Positions 5,917 through 12,361 of a stretch of DNA of 12,361 nt are shown here, piece by piece (within the stretch, counting starts at the first letter, position 1; the number at the start of each line of letters is the position of its first letter). Location of the stretch: contig JAISKY010000066.1 in NCBI GenBank assembly GCA_031260745.1, positions 1-12,361 of the forward strand, read 5' to 3'. Both the position numbers and the translations under genes were made by a program. The DNA comes from Oscillospiraceae bacterium (GTDB lineage Bacteria; Bacillota; Clostridia; Oscillospirales; Oscillospiraceae). The notes beneath the pieces are model-generated. The model saw only the letters and a list, made by a program, of their open reading frames with translations, was not told where the DNA came from and did not search any database.

Positions 5917-8499
5917 CTAGCGTTGTTCATTTACGTAGATGTCCACTCTTGACTGGATAACGTCGCACGCGCTTTTAGCGTCCTTCTGACCGGAGAATAC
6001 CGGAGTAAGCTCGTCGGCGATTATCTTCTGTATTTGCTCGTCAAAGGAGGCGGTACGGTTAATCGAGTTCAGGAACGCGATAAACTTGTCGTAATCCGCT
6101 TTAGAGAGCGCGAAATACTCAATGGGGTCGATACCCGCGCCCTCAAAGGTTACTCTGCCTTTCGGCGAAATCGGTTTATCGCTGTTATCAGCCTGACCCG
6201 GCAGGTAATCGTTGCCGCTTCCGCTTGAACTCCAACCGCTTCCGCCCGCCATATAGTTAATTTCCTGAATGGAGTCACCCTCGTGATTCTCGCGCATCGC
6301 GATTTCCGCGCGTTCGTCGAGCAACTTCTGGTTCGAGGGGAACGCCCACTCCAGATTCATTCCTCTGTCCGAGTTCCAATAGTCGTCTTTCAGTATCTGA
6401 CGAATAAACCTCCATACGCCGTCTTTATGCTCGCTCTTAGAACTCATTCCAAGCGGAGACAGCGCGTATATCGCGTTACCGTTTTTGCTTTCGCACGGGA
6501 AACCCTTAAACGCGAGTTCGCCGCCGATTATGGCTTTCAGCTTTGAGATGTCGTTGAAATTCTGAATTGAGTTGTCGCCGAGTACCAACGCGCTGCCGTC
6601 GCGCATCGCCAGCATTTCGTTTTCTCCGTGTTCCCAGTCGTACACGGTCGGGAGCGTTTTCACATACTCAATCAGTTTGACGAACTCCGGCGAGTTAAGT
6701 TTGACCTCTCCGGTAGACCAGTCCACGTAGTCCTGTACGACGAAAGCGTAAATTTGCTGCATAAAACCGTCTCTGGTGCCGTTATAGTTTGAGAACACAA
6801 CCGCGCCCGGCTTCGCCTTAGCCATTGCTGCGGTAACGTCGTCCATATTCCACCCCGTTTCCGCGCCTACGATATCCGCGCGGCCAATCGCGGTAGCAAG
6901 CTGGAATCCGGAGGCGATTCTGAAAAGTTTACCGTCAGAGGTTTCCAACGCCTGACGCACAGCCTGAACCATCACGTTTCTGCCGCCTAATTCCGCATCG
7001 GCATCAAGGTACGGGTACAAGTCCTCCAGTACGCCCTTGTTTTCGTATGTTGTGACCGGCAGCCCCGTGTCTAAAAACAAGATGTCGGGAACGTCGCCGG
7101 AGATTATCTCCGTATTCAGCTTGGTTTGACCCGCCGTATAGTCCGTATCGGTATTGTATTGCAGGTATTCCTTGACATTAATACGGTAGTCCGGGTCAGT
7201 CTTATTAAAGTTCAGTATCAGCGGACGGAGATTATAGTCAAGATAATAGCACGCGAGCGTAAGCACCGTCTTTTGCTTGACCTCGGACGCCGGAGTCTTT
7301 TTCAGCGTGATTATTTCCATCGTGAACTTGGGTTCCGCTCCGTTGCCGTAGTCGTAATTGTAAGTCGTCAGCAGAATATCGTCGCCCAGTACGTTAACCG
7401 TCTGAATCCTGCTGCCGTCAACATCGCTGTTAATCCAGTTGACAAGTTCCGTAGTTTCCGTTTCGCCAATCTCAAACGACATCAGCCGGGTATCGTCGTG
7501 AGCCAGATATTTTCCGTCCTCGGTTACGCCGTCAATGCCGTTGTAAATATTTTGCGGCAAATTGCCCAGACTTGAGCCTAAGTCCTTAGCGGTAATATCA
7601 ATCGGAATTAACTGCGCTCCCGGCGACATATTGCCGAACATAATTAACGCGACGCGTCCGTCCGGAAGTTTGAACATTCCGTTTATATATCCGTTGTTCT
7701 GGTCAATGTCTTTTGTAAACAAAAATGTACCGTCTGAGGAGAACACATATACGCCCTGTTTCCAGTCGTTATAGTTGTTCGAGTTGGTACTGCCGTATAT
7801 TACTACGTTACCGTCTTTGTCGGCGACGATATATTGCGGGTTGAACATCGCGTCCTCGCCGATAACCGGAACGAGGTCAAGGTTAAGGAGTTCCTCGCCG
7901 GTAAGTTTGATTTTGCGTATTTGCGAGATTTGAACGCCGTCGAACTTTGTGTAGTCCTCGCTATACGAGCCGAAACTTCCCGATTCGTTAATCCACGCGG
8001 TACCGTCGCCGTTAGGCGAGAACATACCTACGTAATAGTTTTTGTTTGGAGCGTCGTCGTAGCCCTCCGGCGTAACCGGAGCTTGATAGCCCTCGATACG
8101 CTTAGCGTCGGAGCCGTCAATGTTCATTGAGAACATCTGAATCTCCGTTGTAAGTGGTATCGGAAATAATTCTTCGCCGGATTCGCTTTCATCTGCCGGA
8201 GCGGTTTCCTCGTCCGGTACGGCGTCCGCGTCCGGCGCGGATTCAACTTCCACGCCTTGGAAGTAGTAAATTTTGCCGTCAATGTACTTTAGTGTTTGGT
8301 TAAACACGTTTTCGCCCGTTATGTTCACGTTAGAGAATGTCGGGACATATACGAATCCCTCGGCGTCGGCGTTTGCGCCCGGCGAAGCCGAGGCGTTACC
8401 GTCGCCGTCGTTGCCGTTGCCGTCTTTCTGACCGCACGCGGCGAAGATTGCCAACATCATTGCTAACATAAGTGTCATAGCGATTAATCGTTTTTGCAT
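5917..8499 (-). CDS. Large lipoprotein: propeller-like N-terminal region fused to family 1 substrate-binding domain
   Basis: An 860-residue surface lipoprotein. The N-terminus has a basic/hydrophobic signal with lipobox IFAAC, then a Gly/Asn/Asp/Ala low-complexity linker (about residues 27-48). Residues about 50-420 contain recurring short beta-rich blades such as IQMFSMNIDGSD, YIVADKDGNVVIYG, VYVFSSDGTFLF and MFKLPDGRVALI, suggesting a beta-propeller. From about residue 430 the sequence is an ABC family 1 solute-binding domain: LTLACYYLD, a LNTEIISGDVPDILFLD block, YENKGVLEDLYPYLDAD, and a C-terminal IIADELTPVFSGQKDA...IQSRVDIYVNEQ, as in clostridial sugar-binding proteins. Start 8499 is preferred: GGGAG (8510-8506) lies 6 nt from it but directly abuts the alternative ATG at 8505. 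No permease genes are adjacent. Sugar or oligosaccharide capture is an inference. Confidence 0.88.
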   Translation of the reverse strand: MQKRLIAMTLMLAMMLAIFAACGQKDGNGNDGDGNASASPGANADAEGFVYVPTFSNVNITGENVFNQTLKYIDGKIYYFQGVEVESAPDADAVPDEETAPADESESGEELFPIPLTTEIQMFSMNIDGSDAKRIEGYQAPVTPEGYDDAPNKNYYVGMFSPNGDGTAWINESGSFGSYSEDYTKFDGVQISQIRKIKLTGEELLNLDLVPVIGEDAMFNPQYIVADKDGNVVIYGSTNSNNYNDWKQGVYVFSSDGTFLFTKDIDQNNGYINGMFKLPDGRVALIMFGNMSPGAQLIPIDITAKDLGSSLGNLPQNIYNGIDGVTEDGKYLAHDDTRLMSFEIGETETTELVNWINSDVDGSRIQTVNVLGDDILLTTYNYDYGNGAEPKFTMEIITLKKTPASEVKQKTVLTLACYYLDYNLRPLILNFNKTDPDYRINVKEYLQYNTDTDYTAGQTKLNTEIISGDVPDILFLDTGLPVTTYENKGVLEDLYPYLDADAELGGRNVMVQAVRQALETSDGKLFRIASGFQLATAIGRADIVGAETGWNMDDVTAAMAKAKPGAVVFSNYNGTRDGFMQQIYAFVVQDYVDWSTGEVKLNSPEFVKLIEYVKTLPTVYDWEHGENEMLAMRDGSALVLGDNSIQNFNDISKLKAIIGGELAFKGFPCESKNGNAIYALSPLGMSSKSEHKDGVWRFIRQILKDDYWNSDRGMNLEWAFPSNQKLLDERAEIAMRENHEGDSIQEINYMAGGSGWSSSGSGNDYLPGQADNSDKPISPKGRVTFEGAGIDPIEYFALSKADYDKFIAFLNSINRTASFDEQIQKIIADELTPVFSGQKDAKSACDVIQSRVDIYVNEQR

Positions 8500-8510
8500 A
8501 TTCATCTCCC

Positions 8511-8526
8511 TATTCTGTTAAGAATA
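8511..8526. promoter_or_regulatory. Operator-like interrupted palindrome at the lipoprotein gene start site
   Basis: TATTCT-GTTA-AGAATA is a perfect 6-bp inverted repeat with a 4-bp centre. It sits just downstream of the minus-strand -10 box, covering the expected transcription start and adjoining the ribosome binding site. A repressor bound here would block the lipoprotein gene. A small leader-RNA hairpin is an alternative reading. Six-base AT-rich arms can arise by chance. Confidence 0.35.
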
Positions 8527-8531
8527 TGTTA

Positions 8532-8560
8532 AGTATAGCACAATACCCGTCAAATGTCAA
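8532..8560 (-). promoter_or_regulatory. Sigma-A promoter for the lipoprotein gene
   Basis: On the minus strand the -35 box is TTGACA (8560-8555, perfect consensus), the spacer is 17 nt and the -10 box is TATACT (8537-8532, 5 of 6). The expected start is near 8525, giving a leader of about 25 nt to the ATG at 8499, too short for a riboswitch. Confidence 0.85.
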
Positions 8561-8631
8561 ATTAAAGTTTGATTAAAAAACGCTTGCGCGGCCGCGTATG
8601 GAAAACTCGAAGTCCGAAGTTTCGTTTGGTC

Positions 8632-8660
8632 TTGACAACTCGGTATATTGCGTGTATAAT
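8632..8660 (+). promoter_or_regulatory. Consensus sigma-A promoter for the flavin oxidoreductase gene
   Basis: TTGACA (8632-8637), a 17-nt spacer and TATAAT (8655-8660) match the housekeeping consensus at all 12 positions. The expected start is near 8667, leaving a leader of about 32 nt that includes GGGAGG (8685-8690). The promoter diverges from the lipoprotein promoter, with about 70 bp between the two -35 boxes. That space contains a CGCGGCCGCG palindrome at 8587-8596 of unknown meaning. Confidence 0.9.
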
Positions 8661-8698
8661 GGGCGTAACAGGAAAAACTAAATTGGGAGGTAACATCA

Positions 8699-10588
8699 AT
8701 GTACACACCCGCGTATCCGAATCTATTTACGCCGTTCAAGATGAGGGGCGTGACGGTTAAGAACCGCATAATGTCCGCTCCGAATATGCTGTTCCACACG
8801 GTGGACGGCAGACCGACGGACTATTACATCAGATACCTAGAGCATAAAGCCTGCGGCGGCGCGGGAATCGTCAACCTCGGCGAGGTCAGCGTCTGCGACG
8901 GCGGCAATCACACGCCCGGTATGCACTCGACCATCGACAATCTGCCGCTGTTCGGCGAGATGGCTCAGGTTATACACGAACACGGCGCTGTCGCGAGCGT
9001 TGAACTTACTCACGGCGGTCTTAACGTCAAGGCGCAGTACAACGAGGACAAGGATAAAATGTACGGACCCGTCGCGGGCGTAAACCACTTCGGAACCTCC
9101 GTCAGAGCGATGACGAAAGCCGATATGGACTATGTCGCGGACAAGTTCGCGGAAACCGCCGAGTTTTGGCTTCACGCGGGTTTTGACACGGTGCATATCC
9201 ACGCGGGTCACGGTTGGCTGCTGGCGCAATTTCTGTCGCCTCTGAAAAATACGCGTACCGACGAATACGGCGGCGCATTAGAAAATCGTATGAGGTTTCC
9301 ATTGGAAGTATTCCGGAGAATCCGCGAGCGTGTCGGCTCAAAGCCGCCGCTTATGGCGCGTATCAGCGGCGAGGAAGGCGCTCCGGGCGGTTTTACCATT
9401 GAGGACACGCTGGAGTTCGTAACGCGTTTACAGGAGTACGTTGACCTAATCGAAGTTAGCACGGACGATTTTTCCGGCATCTTCGCGACGCCGTATTCAC
9501 CGTTGGGGCAAAACGCTCACCTTGCGGAGTTTATCAAAAAAAGCGGTAAAGTCAAGATTCCGGTATACACAATCGGCTCGATTCTCTCCGCCGAACAATC
9601 GGAGAAAATCTTAACCGACGGCAAAGCAGACGGCGTAAGTATGTCGCGCGCGCTAATCGCCGACCCGTATCTGCCTAAAAAAGCCAGAGAGGGCGTTGAA
9701 AATCGTCCGTGTCTTAGGTGTCTTAACTGCACCGACAGCGATAACCGCAACAAGCATTTTATTTGCTCCGTCAACCCGCTAATCGGACGCGAGGAGCGCT
9801 TAGGCTTTGGCGCGGGCGGCGAGTCGCCGCTGACAAAGGGCGGCAATAAGCGGGTTCTTATCATCGGCGGAGGTCCCGCAGGGATTCAGGCCGCAACTAC
9901 CGCCGCGAACCTCGGGCATACGGTTCGATTATACGATAAAAATCCGGAGCTTGGCGGTTGGCTTAGGTTCGCGGACATTGAGGGTACTCATAAAAACGAA
10001 ATCAAACTTTTCAAGGTGTGGCTGATAAATCAATTGAAGCAATCCGGCGCGGAGGTTCACCTTAGCGCCGAGGTTACTCAAAAGATAATCGACGAATTTG
10101 CGCCGGACAATATAATCGCCGCTACCGGAAGTTCCCCCGTCGTGCCGAATATCAAAGGTATTGAGAACGCTCACCACGCTACCGCCGCGTACTTTGAGCC
10201 GGAGAAAATCAAAGGCGAAAAAATAGCGATAATCGGCGGCGGGCTAATCGGAACCGAAATCGCGATTTATCTGCAAAATCTTGGCAAACGCGTCACGATA
10301 TTTGAGATTGCAGACCAGATTTGCTCCGACGCGGGTGATATGCTTAGACTTGGGATTTTGAAAAGCGTATTTGAAAGCGGAGTTGAGGTAAAGACCGGAG
10401 TTAACCTTACCGAGATTCCGGAGGGCTTCGACACGGCGCTGTACGCGACGGGAATGACGCCGAATGATGCGCTGTATTTTGAGTTAGCGAACTCCGCTCC
10501 GCAAGTCGCTCTGATAGGCGACGCGAAAAAACCCGGCAAAGTAGACGGGGCAATCCACAGCGGCTACTTTGCCGCGACAGACGTATAG
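8699..10588 (+). CDS. NADH:flavin oxidoreductase, Old Yellow Enzyme / 2,4-dienoyl-CoA reductase-like (FadH/BaiCD type)
   Basis: A 629-residue FMN/[4Fe-4S]/FAD enzyme that moves electrons from NAD(P)H to reduce an activated C=C bond; relatives act on dienoyl-CoAs, enoates, trimethylamine or bile-acid intermediates. The N-terminal TIM barrel (about 1-330) starts with LFTPFKMRGVTVKNRI and carries HIHAGHGWLLAQFLSP (His166, His168, His171) and NTRTDEYGGALENR. The cluster cysteines are Cys338, 341, 344 and 356 (C-x2-C-x2-C-x11-C); E. coli FadH has x3 in the second gap. A FAD-binding GGGPAG follows near residue 387, then IAATGSSP, an NAD(P)-binding GGGLIG, and ATGMTPN near the end. It is slightly shorter than FadH (672). 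Start ATG 8699 has GGGAGG 8 nt upstream. It stands alone behind a consensus promoter, so strong constitutive transcription is likely. The substrate cannot be deduced. Confidence 0.93.
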   Translation: MYTPAYPNLFTPFKMRGVTVKNRIMSAPNMLFHTVDGRPTDYYIRYLEHKACGGAGIVNLGEVSVCDGGNHTPGMHSTIDNLPLFGEMAQVIHEHGAVASVELTHGGLNVKAQYNEDKDKMYGPVAGVNHFGTSVRAMTKADMDYVADKFAETAEFWLHAGFDTVHIHAGHGWLLAQFLSPLKNTRTDEYGGALENRMRFPLEVFRRIRERVGSKPPLMARISGEEGAPGGFTIEDTLEFVTRLQEYVDLIEVSTDDFSGIFATPYSPLGQNAHLAEFIKKSGKVKIPVYTIGSILSAEQSEKILTDGKADGVSMSRALIADPYLPKKAREGVENRPCLRCLNCTDSDNRNKHFICSVNPLIGREERLGFGAGGESPLTKGGNKRVLIIGGGPAGIQAATTAANLGHTVRLYDKNPELGGWLRFADIEGTHKNEIKLFKVWLINQLKQSGAEVHLSAEVTQKIIDEFAPDNIIAATGSSPVVPNIKGIENAHHATAAYFEPEKIKGEKIAIIGGGLIGTEIAIYLQNLGKRVTIFEIADQICSDAGDMLRLGILKSVFESGVEVKTGVNLTEIPEGFDTALYATGMTPNDALYFELANSAPQVALIGDAKKPGKVDGAIHSGYFAATDV

Positions 10589-10589
10589 A

Positions 10590-10708
10590 AGAAATTATAA
10601 ACGCAAAATTATAAATTATAAATTAACCGAATTGGCAATTTATGCGTTTGCAGGTTAGTGTGCCATATCGGATAATTTATAATTTATAATTTATAATTTA
10701 TAATTTCT
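10590..10708. repeat. 119-bp AT-rich palindromic element built of 7-bp repeats
   Basis: The interval is a long imperfect inverted repeat. 10590-10625 matches the reverse complement of 10673-10708 at 32 of 36 positions. Inner segments 10626-10637 and 10661-10672 pair at 9 of 12, leaving a 23-nt centre. The right arm is a near-perfect tandem array of the heptamer ATAATTT (nearly five copies, period 7). The left arm has about three inverse copies, interrupted by ACGCA. Four exact TATAAT hexamers occur at 10678, 10685, 10692 and 10699, with GATAAT at 10671. It fills the gap between the flavin oxidoreductase stop and gatC. No target-site duplication or transposase was seen. It could be a short mobile palindrome (MITE-like), a cruciform site or a leader hairpin. 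Confidence 0.85.
10647..10676 (+). promoter_or_regulatory. Candidate promoter for gatCA inside the palindrome
   Basis: TTTGCA (10647-10652, 4 of 6 to TTGACA), an 18-nt spacer and GATAAT (10671-10676, 5 of 6) could drive gatC, with a start near 10683. The following exact TATAAT copies lie at longer, non-standard distances. This is the only promoter-like pair seen upstream of gatC, but AT-rich repeats readily mimic -10 boxes. Confidence 0.35.
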
Positions 10709-10727
10709 AAATCCGGAGGATTTAGAA
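10705..10727 (+). promoter_or_regulatory. Hairpin enclosing the gatC ribosome binding site
   Basis: TTCTAAATCC (10705-10714) pairs perfectly over 10 bp with GGATTTAGAA (10718-10727), with a GGA loop. The Shine-Dalgarno GGAGGA (10715-10720) occupies the loop and the first 3' stem bases, and the stem ends on the A of the gatC ATG. Folding would hide the start region. Bases 10705-10708 are also part of the preceding palindrome, so the two structures compete. Regulation is inferred from geometry only. Confidence 0.55.
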
Positions 10728-11000
10728 TGGTAACACAGGAAGAAATTAAGAAGATAGCGATGTTGTCGCGGTTGTATGTCGCGGACGAGGAGCTTGACGC
10801 TTTGGCTCGCGATATGTCGGACATTGTAGCGTTCGCCGACCAAATCGCGTCGGTGGAGGTCGAAGCCGCTCCGCTTGAGGACGGCGTAGGACTTGACGCG
10901 CTTCGCGGGGACGTTTCCGAGCCGTCGCCGGACAGAGCCGAAATGCTATCAAACGCGAAAACCTCCGATGGCGAATACTTTGTTTTGGAGGTGCGTAAGC

Positions 11001-11008
<8 letters not shown>
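10727..11008 (+). CDS. gatC: Asp/Glu-tRNA amidotransferase subunit C
   Basis: GatC is the small clamp subunit that stabilises GatA and GatB in the complex converting Glu-tRNA(Gln) (and in many bacteria Asp-tRNA(Asn)) to the amidated form in the cytoplasm. The 93-residue product matches the family in length and pattern: an N-terminal helix EEIKKIAMLSRLYVADEE, the SDIVAFADQI segment, then LRGDVSEPSPDRAEMLSNA and a C-terminal GEYFVLEVRKRG. Start ATG 10727 has GGAGGA 6 nt upstream, inside a possible hairpin. The 3' end overlaps gatA by 8 nt, and the gatA ribosome binding site GGAGGTG (10987-10993) lies within gatC, so the two are translationally linked. Confidence 0.95.

Positions 11009-12361
<1,353 letters not shown>

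Noticed and set aside
8587..8596. CGCGGCCGCG palindrome between the divergent promoters as an operator
   Set aside because: CG-rich palindromes are frequent in this CGCG-rich DNA, and it lies away from either core promoter, so there is no support beyond symmetry.
10673..10707. Heptamer array as a CRISPR or iteron origin
   Set aside because: The units are 7 bp, contiguous and without spacers, so it is not CRISPR. No replication initiator gene or DnaA boxes are nearby to support an origin.
10589..10726. T-box or other known riboswitch before gatC
   Set aside because: I see no T-box antiterminator motif or other known aptamer core. The region is explained by the AT-rich palindrome and the ribosome-binding-site hairpin.

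Overview
The window looks like a chromosomal segment of a Gram-positive, probably clostridial (Firmicutes) bacterium. The evidence is two lipoprotein substrate-binding proteins with short signal peptides, lipobox cysteines and low-complexity linkers, strong GGAGG-type ribosome binding sites, consensus sigma-A promoters, a DgkB/YegS-type lipid kinase, a FadH/BaiCD-like flavoenzyme typical of anaerobes, and a gatCA operon start (indirect Gln/Asn-tRNA charging). The species cannot be named from the sequence. No phage, transposase, CRISPR, rRNA or tRNA gene is visible.

Layout. (1) 1-4703, plus strand, is a tightly packed run: the 3' part of secA, a short PgeF/YfiH-family gene, an oligopeptide-type (family 5) substrate-binding lipoprotein, and a small ModE-N-like winged-helix protein. 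Gaps are 14 nt, a 4-nt ATGA overlap, and 4 nt, so they are probably cotranscribed. A hairpin at 4778-4814 may close the unit. (2) 4866-5861, plus strand, is a diacylglycerol-kinase-family lipid kinase, ending at a strong hairpin (5871-5903) shared with a convergent gene. (3) 5917-8499, minus strand, is a large lipoprotein joining a repeat-rich, propeller-like N-terminal half to a family 1 substrate-binding domain. (4) 8500-8698 is a divergent regulatory region with two good sigma-A promoters and an operator-like palindrome. (5) 8699-10588, plus strand, is an Old Yellow Enzyme/2,4-dienoyl-CoA reductase-like iron-sulfur flavoprotein. (6) 10590-10708 is a striking AT-rich palindromic element made of 7-bp repeats, directly followed by a hairpin enclosing the gatC ribosome binding site. 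(7) 10727-12361 holds gatC and the first 453 codons of gatA.

The genes are mostly housekeeping (protein export, lipid recycling, tRNA amidation) mixed with solute capture. Both substrate-binding proteins lack adjacent permease and ATPase genes. No complete novel multi-gene system is evident. The most unusual signals are: GATC is absent from all 12.4 kb and GGCC occurs only four times; the PgeF-like protein lacks one of three expected metal-binding residues; SecA has a shortened helical wing and no zinc tail; and the palindrome plus ribosome-binding-site hairpin sits just before gatC.
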